Assembly: GCA_004369085.1 (NCBI GenBank)
Contig: ML210265.1
Coordinates: forward strand, 28,444 to 92,443
Reading direction: 5' to 3'
From: Coprinopsis marcescibilis
Taxonomy: Eukaryota; Basidiomycota; Agaricomycetes; Agaricales; Psathyrellaceae
Length of the DNA: 64,000 bases
The position numbers and the translations under genes are program-made. Positions 27,501-38,008 of this stretch are shown here, one piece after another (position 1 is the first letter of the stretch; each line of letters starts with the position of its first letter). Below the pieces are notes generated by a model that worked only from the letters and a program-made list of their open reading frames with translations, did not search any database and was not told the DNA's origin.

Positions 27501-28376
27501 AGCCCTCCGACGTTATCACCGAGACCCAGGATGTACTCCACCGCCTTGTCCCTCGCCGCATGCGCCAAAAATACGAAGGCATTCCGCTTGCATGCAGCAT
27601 CGGTTTCAGCGCCGAGGAACGCGGTCATAAGCTCTGCAGCATCCGGAATAAGATTCTCAAACTCCCTGTAGATGGAGTACAGAGCGAACACTGCGTTCTT
27701 GCGGACGTAGGAGTGGCGATGTTCGAGGCAGGAGCGGCAGGTAGGGATGAGCGGTTCTAGGAGTTCGGCGTCTTTGGAGATTTTTTGCAGAAATCGCAGG
27801 GTTGCGCCGCGAATGTATTCGTTAGGGTGTTGCTGATGTTCTCATTAGTGCCTTCTGTATGCAATTGGGGAATATAGGGACATACGAGGTCGTTACGGAT
27901 TGCATTTCTGTGTATAGGTGATCAGGATATGGTGGCCGATGGGATGTTTATTGGTACTCACACCACGAGAATCATCTCCTGCTTCAGCTTCCCATTTTCG
28001 TCGTACTTTGGACAGACCTCCCAGTAGAAATGCAACAGCTTCTTGAGCTGTTTGTTCTTGGAAGGCAACACATATTGGATAATTGGCATCATTAGCGTTG
28101 GCTGTATTCATTTAACCCATTTCAAAGCAATACGATATCATCCAACACATATCCAGACGGTTCCAATACAGAGTTAACCTAGAGAAACGCAGAGAAACAG
28201 AGTAAACGCGCCTGAGGGTTGCCATTGATAGTCGCGATGATGATCTTGCGCAACGTGTCGAATTTGACGTCGTCCGAGCCCTTTTCGAGTCCTGAACGAA
28301 GCTCGCTGACTGAAGGAGTCTCGGCTCCTGATTCAAAGACCACAGTGTAGCAGGTCGCATCTTGAGAAGCCGCCAT
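24523..28376 (-). CDS. SEC26: Coatomer subunit beta (beta-COP)
   Basis: Seventeen exons join in frame to 959 residues, the usual size for beta-COP: 28212-28376, 27962-28101, 27886-27907, 27431-27832, 27262-27373, 27059-27209, 26865-26994, 26260-26806, 26080-26201, 25828-26022, 25649-25762, 25450-25600, 25104-25390, 24979-25040, 24797-24921, 24613-24735, 24523-24554. The product is a subunit of the COPI coat that returns cargo from Golgi to ER. The N-terminal two-thirds reads as HEAT/ARM-like repeats ([38 protein letters not shown]). The C-terminal part matches the appendage region ([32 protein letters not shown]). Exon 3 is only 22 bases. The first intron (28102-28211, 110 bases) appears to begin with GC, not GT, because the conserved Gln-Pro junction demands CAG followed by GCGCGT. 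Confidence 0.95.
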
Positions 28377-28583
28377 CGTGTCTCCTGAAAGCCAGGAAGC
28401 GTGAAGATATCGAGAGTTGTAGAGTGCGCCCAAGCCAGCCCGGCGGACACGTTAATTCTGGCCCCTGCCAATCGTGAGAAATCATTCCACGAATGGTCCC
28501 CGGCAATGTCGGCATCGGTTGTGGAAGGTTGCACGTTCGAACCCTGCCAGTTATTGTCATTAGGTCGCACCTGCAGCTTCACC
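28377..28583. promoter_or_regulatory. Bidirectional promoter, SEC26 / SCI1-like gene
   Basis: Only 207 bases separate the start codons of two divergent genes, so their promoters must share this segment. I see no clear TATA box. Co-regulation is an inference from the geometry. Confidence 0.6.
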
Positions 28584-29913
28584 ATGCCTTCTCGTCGCTC
28601 GGCTTCACCACATAGAGAACATGGGAGCCATAGGTCAAGAGGGAAATCCAGTGAAAGAACTAGAAACCGCTCCAGGGACCGTCGTAGGTCACGGTCAAGA
28701 ACGAGGTCAAGGTCCCCAGAGCGTGCAGTCGAATTGCCTTTCAATGCCCAACCCATATCCGAGAAGGATTACTTCCAAAAGAGCGACGAGTTCAGACTGT
28801 GGCTTAGAGAGGAGAAGGATAGAGTGAGTTTTCATTTTTCTGTTCTCTCGGTTCATCACAGTCAACATGTGTCATTTGCCCCAGTATTTCGACGAACTCT
28901 CTGGAGACAAAGCAAGAAGGTAAGTTCTGCCCCATAACTGAAAAGTCAACTCTCATGATAAAGCAGCTACTTTCGAAAGTTTGTAAAGGTGTGCATCTGT
29001 CTGCCTTGGTCTGGCCAGAACTCCTTGAACTCATGCTTCCTTCTCGTTTGACAGGCGTGGAACAGAGGCAAGCTCTCAAGTACGCGTATATTTTATCCAC
29101 CTGGATCCATCTCACAACTATTATTCTTTCTTTGCAGAGAAGCACTATAGAGGCATTGAGCCTGGCTCCGTAACAGCCACCACGAACACTTCCTACAAAT
29201 GGTCTTTCGCCGCCAACTCCAACGCCTCGGAAGGAAATGCCCTTCGCGCTGCCCGAGAAGAAGTCGGAGCAGCAACCTATGGCCGCTCAGCACGCTACTA
29301 CAACGATGATGATGACGACGAAGTTGATATTCCTGCCCGACCCAGCGGGAGTCGTTCCAGTCGCCCTCTAGGTCCTACTCTCCCAACGGCAGCCGATCTC
29401 ACACTCGCCCGCGAGCTCAACGCAGAGCAAGCAGACGAACTACGAGCTTATAAACGCAAGCGAGAAAAAAAGGAGGCTAAAGACCGTGTTGAGGATATGG
29501 TTGGTCCCAAACCAGTTGGAAGAGAGGCCATGTTGGAGAAGAAGCAAGCCAAGAGGGAGAACGACCGGGCTTTCAGGGAAGGCGGAGACGAAGGTCTGGA
29601 GGTCGATGAAGACACGCTTATGGGAGGCGGTGACAGTTTCAAGGCACAGTAGGTCTCATCGTCGATCCCAGTTTTTGTTCCGCGCTTGATGAGATATTTA
29701 GGCTGGCGCGACGCGATGCCGCGAAACGTAGATGGCAAGACAAGCGCACGCCTGATGACACAGTTGCCCAGGAGCGAGGAGTCCAACGCCGAGAGAAAGA
29801 AAAGGCACTTCTGTTCTTGGCTGCACTTGGAAAGACTCGTATATTGACAAAATATTTTTCCACAGGCGACTATGGACATGTTCCAGCAACTGGCCAAACA
29901 GAGATTCGGTTAA
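28584..29913 (+). CDS. RS-repeat nuclear protein, SCI1-like
   Basis: Seven exons join in frame to 327 residues: 28584-28823, 28885-28919, 28967-28988, 29055-29079, 29138-29648, 29702-29804, 29866-29913. The N-terminus is an Arg/Ser-rich tract (RSRDRRRSRSRTRSRSPER), typical of splicing-speckle proteins. A short conserved domain follows at about residues 57-110, with DYFQKSDEFRLWLREEKDR, FRKFVKAWNRGKL and HYRGI. It resembles the domain of plant style cell-cycle inhibitor SCI1 and its uncharacterised fungal relatives. The rest is charged and helical, ending in MDMFQQLAKQRFG. The last intron (29805-29865) appears to start with GC. Without that intron the frame runs on to a different C-terminus. 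A role in pre-mRNA processing is inferred only from the RS tract and family resemblance. Confidence 0.75.
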
Positions 29914-30314
29914 TAGCTTCCGTGCTTGTTCCATCCCCATGACCTTCAATTTCTGTATCAGCATGTCATTCCGAGTGCAGACGCTTGGTCATGATATTAT
30001 ACATCTGCGCCATGACACCTATTTTCAGATATACGACGCCATTCATGTTCAGAGAGCTGCCTTGGGCAATGGTCAACGGACAAGTGGAAAGCTCCGCTCA
30101 CTGTACTGCTATGTCTCCGCCGTCCGGGCAGAGCGGTTTGCGCCGAGCTTGGTCATAACCACATCCCATCACATGATTTGATGCTCACCAAGCATCGCGA
30201 AATCAGTGGGACGGGTTTATTTGCTAGCTATAAAACACTGGTTGTTGCTCCTCAGACCTCAACCTTTATATCTCATTTAAATCCTTCATCCTCCAAACAA
30301 GCACCACTAACACC
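29914..30314. promoter_or_regulatory. Intergenic region with TATA box for first thioredoxin gene
   Basis: TATAAAA at 30229-30235 lies 80-86 bases upstream of the ATG at 30315 and is followed by a pyrimidine-rich leader. Nothing else in this stretch looks coding. Confidence 0.6.
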
Positions 30315-30868
30315 ATGGGCGTCGAAGCTATCACCTCTCATGAACAATTCAAGGCCCTTGTGCGTCTCAAACATTCATGGTTTGTTCCAATACGCCGGAA
30401 ACAAATCGCTTCGAATTGCAGTTAACCTACAACTCTTATCTATTCTAGATCAACGGCGACAAGCCCGTTATTGTGGACTTCTGGGCTACCTGGTGTGGCC
30501 CTTGCAAAGTCATTTCGCCCATCTTCGAGAAGCTCTCCGCTGGTGTTGAAAACGTTGGATTCTACAAGGTGGATGTAGACAGCCAGCCCGAGATCTCGCA
30601 GGAAGCCGGTGTCCGCGCGGTTCGTATCGCCGTTTAACTTCCTTTTGTCTGCCAATATTCACTCGTTGTTTTCTTCAAACATAGATGCCCACCTTCTTCC
30701 TGTACAAGGGTGGTGTCAAGATTGGCGAAGTTGTTGGCGCCAACCCTGCTCTGCTCGAGGTAAGTGTTCCAGAGGATATGTTTCACCCGTACCCAGTCAT
30801 ACTCCACCCCGATTTATTTCAACACATGCTCACTCTTGCGCCTACAGAAACTCATCGCCCAAGCATGA
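30315..30868 (+). CDS. Thioredoxin, tandem copy 1
   Basis: Exons 30315-30359, 30449-30619, 30685-30759 and 30848-30868 give 103 residues, the normal size for cytosolic thioredoxin. The redox site is WCGPC (Cys31, Cys34) in the context VDFWATWCGPCKVISPIF. The conserved cis-proline segment MPTFFLYK starts at residue 73, and a Gly-Ala-Asn turn precedes the last helix. There is no signal peptide. It reduces protein disulfides using electrons from NADPH via thioredoxin reductase. It is the first of three same-strand copies with matching intron positions, and its active site is canonical, so it is the best candidate for the housekeeping copy. Confidence 0.93.
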
Positions 30869-31310
30869 TCACTTCAATTGACACGCACCACGCACACGCT
30901 TTCCAAATAAACCATCATCGATTATGTTATTTTGTTGTGTCGCCACGCTATTGTATCTCATAGTCGCTCTAACGAACAACGAAGCCAATGCAAATCTAAC
31001 TTTCACCTATTCCCGCCGTCAGCAAAAATCCTCAGCTGCGTGACGTCATTTCAACTCGTCGATCTCCTGTCTTCAATCCTGTCACCGCCACAGCCGACAG
31101 GGAAGTCCGAATATCTTCCCTCACCCATCTATGTAATTGAATTCGGATTCGTCGGCGAGCTTATGCATCTCGTCACATGTGCATGTCTACCATCATCAAG
31201 TATTTCCTATAAAGCTAGGCTCACCCTACCTTGCCCGCGGTAAGTGCCTCTGTACCCTCATCGATCTCTTTCTCTTTCTACTGCAGTTTTACCTTATCAA
31301 CTCGTGCATC
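30869..31310. promoter_or_regulatory. Spacer and promoter of second thioredoxin gene
   Basis: CTATAAAG, with TATAAA at 31208-31213, lies about 100 bases upstream of the ATG at 31311 and is followed by a pyrimidine-rich leader. I see no coding sequence in the spacer. Confidence 0.5.
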
Positions 31311-31927
31311 ATGGTTCATCCTATCACCTCCCTCGAGGAATTCCGAACCGTGGTACGTCATCCAGCTGCCGACCTTCGACCCTGGATCTTCCGAGCACGA
31401 GCGCTTTCCACTTAACTCAACCATCTCTTATCATAATCTAGATCTCCAGCGGCCAGCCTGTCGTTATCGATTATTGGGCAACCTGGTGTGGACCGTGCAG
31501 GGTTATCTCGCCCATCTTTGAGGGGTTTGCGACCAAGTTTGGCGACGTCGGCTTCTACAAAGTGGATGTAGACACGCAGGAGGCGATCAGTCAGGAAGTT
31601 GGCATTAGGGCTGTGGGTCACTTTCTTTATGAAACATCTGGCCAGGGCAACTGCAGATGGTCCCTGGCAAGGCGTGAATGTTCGAAATTCTGGTGATTGA
31701 CCCAGTGATGCACGCAGATGCCGACATTTCATTTGTACGTAAAGGGTAACAAGGAGGGCGAGCTGGTTGGTGCCAACCCAGTTGGGCTTGAGGTTCGTAC
31801 ATCTTCAATCTTCACCTACATTTTCCCTTTCGTACATATACTACAACATGGAGATTACACAACTCACTTTCCCATTTTTCGTTCCCGCATACAGGCCCTC
31901 CTCAACAAGGCCAATACGTTCGTATGA
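31311..31927 (+). CDS. Thioredoxin, tandem copy 2
   Basis: Exons 31311-31352, 31442-31612, 31718-31792 and 31895-31927 give 106 residues. The redox site is the canonical WCGPC (Cys30, Cys33) within IDYWATWCGPCRVISPIF, and the cis-proline segment MPTFHLY begins at residue 72. Exons 2 and 3 are 171 and 75 bases long, exactly as in the copies on either side, and all introns are in phase 0, so the three genes arose by tandem duplication. The C-terminus (ALLNKANTFV) is longer than in copy 1. It is predicted to be a cytosolic disulfide reductase. Confidence 0.92.
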
Positions 31928-32611
31928 TCACGTTGAACACCCGCACCACAGCCAACTTGTTCTATCCGATTCCATCGATCTTCTTGCACCTTCCCGGTGA
32001 CAATCCAACTGTTCAATTGTACTATTCCTAGTAGTCCAAGCCAAATCAATGTATTTTTGTCCTATCGATTACCTTCGATTGCCCTCTTTCGCTCCGCCAA
32101 AACTCCTACGAGCCTGAACCTGAGCCTTGAATCCGTAGCACCTGAATGACGGCATCCCGGTAACACCTCTATCCAGTCATCAACGTAGGCATTAGCATCT
32201 TCCATCATCACCGTGACGAGCTTCCAGCCTCGAGGCGCAGCCCTACGTACACCGTCTTACAGCATTGCTGGGTTCCAAACGAATGTACCTTCCGATTCGG
32301 TAAGCTTGGTCAGTGGATATCGCCACCTCGTCAAGCAATTGCGACTGCAGCCATTTGAATGAAATCAGTCTCGCGACTGAATCGCTATAAAACTGCTCAC
32401 CTCTATGTTGCGTGCTTTTGCACTTCTGGATTTCTTGCTTTCTCCATCTCCAACTTTCCTGAATCAGCTCGGTTTTGTTTCCGTTTTTCACTTGCATTTA
32501 GCGCGATATTCGTTCAGCCAACGCCACCGGCTTTAATCACACTAGTACTCTCACAATCAATCCCATCGGATTCCTTAAGCTCTGCGCAGCAGCTAAACCC
32601 TTATCGTGACC
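31928..32611. promoter_or_regulatory. Spacer and promoter of third thioredoxin gene
   Basis: CTATAAAAC, with TATAAAA at 32386-32392, lies about 220 bases upstream of the ATG at 32612. This is farther than in copies 1 and 2, which leaves room for a long leader or a 5'UTR intron. No gene is seen in the spacer. Confidence 0.45.
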
Positions 32612-33144
32612 ATGCCCGTGCACGCAATCACTTCCCCAGAGCAGCTGAAAGACCTCGTGAGTACCAAGCTTTCTATTTTTGAGTTTGATGTACGGATCTT
32701 ATAGTAAGCGTTAACCAAAAGTAATATTCTTCCCTTTCACAAATGTGTTAGATCACAAGCGGCAAGCCTGCGCTTATTGACTTTTGGGCAACATGGTGTG
32801 GGGCCTGCGCCGTTATGAGTCCAATCTTCGAGTACCTCTCGACGAAGACAAATAAGATCGGGTTTTATTCGGTGGATATCGACGCGCAAAAGCATATCGC
32901 AGAGGCTGTTGGGATTCGTTCGGTGTGTCTCTCTTGTGTCTGCTGTGGGAATGGGAATTTGGAACTGACGTTGGTATGATTAGACGCCGACGTTCATTTT
33001 CTTCTCGGGAGGTGACAAGCGAGAAGAAATTGTTGGGGCTGATCCAGCCGCTCTAGAGGTTAGCTCTTGCCATCTCTGCCCCATTGTCTTACATGACATT
33101 AACCCCAGTCCCAACAGAGAATCATCAAAACCTTCAAGTCATGA
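32612..33144 (+). CDS. Thioredoxin-like protein with WCGAC site, tandem copy 3
   Basis: Exons 32612-32656, 32752-32922, 32984-33058 and 33118-33144 give 105 residues. The fold markers are present: IDFWATWCGAC, VDIDAQ, and the cis-proline segment TPTFIFF beginning at residue 73. The active site reads Cys31-Gly-Ala-Cys34, so the usual proline between the cysteines is alanine. In thioredoxins the residues between the cysteines tune redox potential and pKa, so this copy probably has a different redox potential or partner range. The cis-proline is preceded by Thr where copies 1 and 2 have Met. Intron layout matches copies 1 and 2. The frame is intact, arguing against a pseudogene. Confidence 0.9.
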
Positions 33145-33719
33145 ACCACGATTAACGACCTTACTCGCATATTGCATTATCATCTTCTTGGCATTCTTTC
33201 AAGTCCATCCTCATTCGCATTACTAGTTCATCGATCATCAATTCACCATTACCATTCATCCATCTATACTATGCATTGTTTACATTCCAGAGTGTATGTC
33301 ATAGAGACTGTATAATACTAGCTAATCGCTGCTTGTCATCTGCTTGATTCGGTAGAATAAGCGCCCGACGGATTCGGTTCTATCGGGGCTTCAGCGGCCT
33401 TTGGACGTTTTGAGGCTAGTGAACACTGTTCAGAACGACACGGAAAGGAGTCCAAATGAGTATGGCACGGTCACATGTTGACAGAAACTGGAAATGTTCG
33501 ACGCCACCGTCCCCGGGCTACCTGGGTCCTGTTTTACTCTGCGAGATACCTAGTTCCCAAACAAAAAATTCAAGACGAGGACGGCGAGTCATGCACGAGC
33601 TAAATATAATAGATCCAAGAAAAAAGTACAGACAGATACTAGATAGAAACACGGATATACATACCCACTAGATCGGCAAGGATACATACTTAAATAATAC
33701 AAAGCCACAGCAACCTCCA
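33145..33719. other. Convergent 3' spacer
   Basis: This lies between the third thioredoxin copy (+) and the methyltransferase (-). It is pyrimidine-rich near 33150-33300, consistent with a 3'UTR. No gene is seen. Confidence 0.5.
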
Positions 33720-35147
33720 CTACGCCCTGACCCATCCAATCTCGAACATCATATACGCATTCTCATCCGCACGTCCAACCCCTCCCCTTTTATTGATCTC
33801 CTCTGTCGTCAAAATCGCCAGCTTCCACGGGCCAACTCCATCTCCATCACAATCCGACTCAGCACCTCTGTACCCAAACAGCTCATCCACGGTCTTATGT
33901 AACCCCTCGTGTCTGCCAGAATTCCGGACAGCGATGAAGAGCCAGAAAGTGCCTCCTCGATGCTCTTGGGTGGGTAGGCACAACAAGTTCCTCACACAGC
34001 CTTTGATCCACGTTGCATGCTCGGGTTCGTAGACCACATCTGTCCCCAGGATAACTTCAAACCGCTTGTCGAGGTATGGCGCACAATAATCAGGGTTTGC
34101 CCAATCGAGGGGGAGGACAGCGATAGGCGTCGAAGGGGATATCGATGGCGAAGGAGGAAAGTTCAGCTTGATGTTCAGCTTCAAGTTTTCGAGGACGTCG
34201 GGATGAAAATCAGTCGCCACGATTTCTGGCCGTTGGTTCGCGAGAAGCTTTGCAGCGGCGATGCTGGTAATGCCTGTTCCCGCCCCCAGCTCCAGAATTC
34301 TACGCGGGCTTGGACGACCAGGAGGACCACCAAAGTAGCTCGAAGGCGATGCGCAGAAGGATTCGCCGAAGATAATCGAGCTTCCCCAACTTTGAAGGCC
34401 GACAGAAGTATGATCCTCGAAGTTGAGTTGGTCATTGATTTCGACAGTGATGGGAGGAGATTTTTCTGCAGAGTCCTGAGAACCAGTCTGGAAAGTAAAG
34501 ATTCGGGTGTAGGCTTCTTCCATTTCAGGGTCTTCGTCCTCCTGTTCGTTGATTTCCCCATTGCTAAAAGCAGACAGTAGGTCTAACGCTTCTTCGAGCA
34601 GCTCGGCTCTCGATACTTCAACGACTGGGTTGGCAATAAGCACCACGTCTCCGTCCTCCTCGTCCAAATCCTCCAGTTCAGCCCACTCCTCCGCCCTCGA
34701 GATAAACCCAGTCAACCATCGAACGGCAAACGCGCGTTCAAAAGGATCGGCCCGGAGGACATTAAGGGTCTTGCAGCGAGATTCCAAATCCACGACGCCA
34801 ATGCTAAGTGCATCCCCGAGCGCACGTTCGTTATCGTTATCGTCTCCTTCCTCTTCAGCCGAAGCATAGCCCGAGTCAACAATGATCGGAGTGTCATATC
34901 CACGTTGGCTAAATGGAGATTTCTTGTTTTTCTTTGAGATGGGTGTGATGAATGTGCCCGACCTTGTCGCTGGAGTCGTTATCGGTGGAGGCGTGGTGTA
35001 AGATGTGGAGGGCGGTGAAGAGACTAGGACTCTAGGAAAGTAAATCCTTCTGAGATTTTCTAGGGATTCCTTGACTTGTAGCGTCGTGCAGTCTTCGACT
35101 AGCGTCTTGAGCGCCGGGAGACAGGTGGTTGGACTCGAGACTGACAT
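33720..35147 (-). CDS. Seven-beta-strand SAM methyltransferase (METTL21/EFM-like)
   Basis: A single uninterrupted frame of 475 residues. SAM-binding motif I is ILELGAGTGIT (residues 284-294), followed by an acidic post-I region (ATDFHPDVLENLKLN, from 311). The characteristic GTDVVYEPEH motif begins at 368, and there is an aromatic/hydrophobic C-terminal sheet. This pattern is that of the family-16 protein methyltransferases (METTL21, EEF2KMT, yeast Efm2, S. pombe Rrg1), which methylate lysines on translation factors and chaperones. The first ~240 residues are an acidic, Ser/Pro-rich extension with a possible FAM86/EFM2-like helical start (LENLRRIYFPRVL). The substrate cannot be told from sequence. 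The absence of introns is unusual among its neighbours. Confidence 0.85.
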   Translation of the reverse strand: MSVSSPTTCLPALKTLVEDCTTLQVKESLENLRRIYFPRVLVSSPPSTSYTTPPPITTPATRSGTFITPISKKNKKSPFSQRGYDTPIIVDSGYASAEEEGDDNDNERALGDALSIGVVDLESRCKTLNVLRADPFERAFAVRWLTGFISRAEEWAELEDLDEEDGDVVLIANPVVEVSRAELLEEALDLLSAFSNGEINEQEDEDPEMEEAYTRIFTFQTGSQDSAEKSPPITVEINDQLNFEDHTSVGLQSWGSSIIFGESFCASPSSYFGGPPGRPSPRRILELGAGTGITSIAAAKLLANQRPEIVATDFHPDVLENLKLNIKLNFPPSPSISPSTPIAVLPLDWANPDYCAPYLDKRFEVILGTDVVYEPEHATWIKGCVRNLLCLPTQEHRGGTFWLFIAVRNSGRHEGLHKTVDELFGYRGAESDCDGDGVGPWKLAILTTEEINKRGGVGRADENAYMMFEIGWVRA

Positions 35148-36377
35148 TCTATCGACAAGCTTTCGTCGTGCAAAAAAGAATAAATCGTGTAGCGAGCGTC
35201 GTTTCGTGTGGTGAGCTGGCCTCTACGTTGTTGATCGTATCGCTGGTTCTTCTATGTTTCTAGGTTCGTTAGAGTCTAATTTGAGCCTCTATTTGTTCTA
35301 TGGTCGTGAGCGCCGTTGTTTGAAACCAAAAAAAATCTTCTATGGTCTATGTCGAACGTCTAGTAGGAGCAAGCAGTAGAGAACCTGAATCCAATACGAA
35401 TCCAGGTTCAGCGCGTATAATCCGGCATGGCGACTGTCGGTATTGGTGAAGATTATGGAAAGGTGAGAGAAGGAGGACAAGCTCGAGTCAGAAGCCAAGC
35501 TTGGTCCACGTTGTAGGAAGGAAAAATCAACGGAGAACCGTCCCGAACCAATAAATCGGATACGGAGAGAAAAATGATGAACCGCTATTGGCGGATCAAC
35601 GCAATATTAATATGCGGTGCAGTGGCACTTGCCATGGCAGTTGCTGAATGATATTTCTCAACGTTTCTTGTTGCTAGACGAAGGAAGAGAGAGAATGATC
35701 AGTAAGGTACACAGTTTCGTACTATGCAAGATGCGCAGATGTTAGGCTGAACGCTGCAGTTGGGCAACCGAACTATCGACGGGGCTTCGCGTGCTCCGGT
35801 GGCTGTGCTAACCGGCACGGCCAATGCCAGTGAAGGCGGGCGCCTATTCTTATTCACAAGCCGCCTTCGCTGCAAGCAATTGTTCGAGGCGGCATATACT
35901 TGACACCCAGGGATTCTATTCGACCAACTTAATCCCACATGACCTCTGGAAAGCCGAGTAAGATTAGATGCATAATGAATGATGTGCTATAAATTGCCTG
36001 CATCATCATCATGTCTTCCTAGAGCAGACCAGATACGGCAATCCGTGTAGCGACGGGAACTCAGGTAAGTAAACGCTCAGAGATGATTGATCTGGTATCT
36101 GACATGCACAATGTACGCTTCTAGCGTCAGTGACAGTGAGTACTTAAAGCCTGGGGTCGCACCAGCCATTTCTGCATCCGAGCTGGTTTCCTTCCCTCCT
36201 TTCTTCTCTTCCCTTGCTCTGCGGTTGATGCTTGTCCACAGATGGCTGGCCCTTTCAAAACTCTTGGCCTGAGCGGCGCTGTGCGATCGTTTGAACTGTA
36301 TCAACATGTAAAGGCGGGTTTCTTTCTCAATCATAGCAGGCGGTGCATGAGGCTGAACCAGGGTGTTTATTCAGTAT
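35148..36377. other. Intergenic, no supported gene
   Basis: It includes the methyltransferase upstream region and probably an unidentified first exon or leader of the membrane-protein gene that follows. No frame with recognisable homology was found. Confidence 0.5.
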
Positions 36378-38008
36378 ATGAATCGTGAGTCGTCCTCCGA
36401 GTCTCTGTCTGCAGTATTTGTTTGCTAAACGGTGCACCTCAGTTGCAAGCTTCGTGCTGTATGTGCGTGGGTTTAGCGGCTATATTCCATAGAATGCTAG
36501 CTAAGTAACCAGTAGGTTTGCGAATACATGTACATGCTGGAGGTAGAGGTAAGCCATGACGCTGATATTTGATACTCGGCCTTTAACATGTCTTTTATTC
36601 CGTAGGTAGAAGTCATCTGGAAGGTGGAATGGAGCTTGGGAAAGGCCATCTACATATTTGCCCGATTACTCCCATTCCTTGACGTACCTCTCGTCATATT
36701 CTGTAGGTGTTAATGTTACGACGTAGTGCTCCCATTAAATGGCTCGTTGACGTTGACCGCTTCATTAGATCGTCTTTACCCTGGAGTTCCTTCATTGCCA
36801 AGCAGGGTACGAGATAGATTGCGGCCTGAAATGCGATAGAAACTCATACACGAGGGATAGGTATGCAATTTGCTATATAAGGTCTCAACATGTACGTTCA
36901 AACATGCGGTATGCTATTCCCGCACGCCGTAACATCTAATGAACTTAGGGTCCACACTCGTCGGTATTTTCGCGACAGAGGGTGAGTCTGCCACCAGTCC
37001 AGTCTGCTGCACAGTTGCTGAGAAGACGATCCCAACCTTACAATCAACGTAGTCATTCTAGCCATGATGCTGTACGCTTTAGGCCAGAGGAACAAGACCC
37101 TAAAATGGTCTTTGATCCTCCAAGCAACGGTACGATCATACTACTCAAAATAGCCCATCATCTAATTCTGTCGCTCTGACGAATAGTCTCTCTTCGCTTC
37201 CGCGTCCGTGATGTGGGGCCTCCTTTTGGACACTCTGCGGTGTATGTTTTGATTTCCATCAATTCATCCCCTAAAGTTCATGCTGACCAGTTGAAGTCGC
37301 TCGGCCAACCAGGAAGTTCGCAACAGGCTGCTATCTTATCAATGGAGACTATCGCCTTGCGTGTTTTGGATTTGGTATTTTAGCGCTGAACGAGCTGAGT
37401 GAGTATTCTCCCTCGCGCTACAATACTCCCGCTAATTGCGTCGGTATGCAGTCCTCATGTCCATTGGCCTGGCTCTGGGAGTTTCTCGGTACAAGGACTC
37501 AAAAAGCACACTCATTCGCACACTGTGCAGAGATGGGATTTTCTACTATGTGTTTCTGTTCCGTGAGTCATGCTGTTATAGTTATGCACATTGACCGCAC
37601 AGCTCATTCCAACCGCGTTGCTCCTTAGTTGTATCCCTTGGAGAAGTCATAGTACTGCTGTTGGGACCCGTAAGTCCTCCGTCGCCTATCCTCATCACAC
37701 TCTTCTTTGACCGTCAGTGATATAGCCCGAATACGCCGATCTTCTGACAGTGTGAGGGCTTCCCAGCTTCACGTTTTATATGATTAGTTCTCTGACTGCA
37801 CATTATTAGCTTCCAGCGAGTTATGCATAGCATACTGGCTGCGCGGGTAATGCTCAACGCCCGTAGCACCGTGAAAAACGAAGATTTGCTGAACTCGAGA
37901 CGGTCCCGGTTGACCTTGTCTCGTTCTGTCGTTTTTGAAAATGTCACGACTTTAGGCTTCCCACGAGAATCCAAGTGGCTGCGCGAGGGGGGGTATTGGG
38001 AACCTTAG
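36378..38008 (+). CDS. DUF6533-like multi-pass membrane protein, 14 exons
   Basis: Exons 36378-36384, 36443-36462, 36516-36548, 36606-36702, 36769-36806, 36861-36891, 36949-36981, 37053-37129, 37187-37241, 37291-37398, 37452-37562, 37629-37669, 37726-37751 and 37810-38008 join in frame to about 291 residues. Most exons are under 110 bases, so no long frame marks the gene. The product has several hydrophobic segments (for example LVGIFATEVVILAMMLYAL, LACFGFGILALNEL, YYVFLFLVSLGEVIVLLLG). Family-like motifs include VEWSLGKAIYIFARLLPFLD, STLIRTLCRDGIFYY and FQRVMHSILAARVML. These match the architecture of the large DUF6533 family of Agaricomycetes, which are probable integral membrane proteins of unknown function. 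The first exon is uncertain: the Met at 36378 starts almost inside the first membrane segment, and a more upstream exon is likely. Confidence 0.75.

Noticed and set aside
28515..28545. B-box-like GTTCGAACC in the SEC26/SCI1-like promoter, resembling a tRNA T arm
   Set aside because: No acceptor stem, D arm or anticodon arm pairs with it on either strand, and the T stem has a mismatch. Treated as chance or a promoter motif.
29805..29950. Reading through the last SCI1-like intron to a stop near 29943
   Set aside because: The frame is open, but the spliced end MDMFQQLAKQRFG fits the helical C-terminus I expect for this family. Kept only as a possible isoform.
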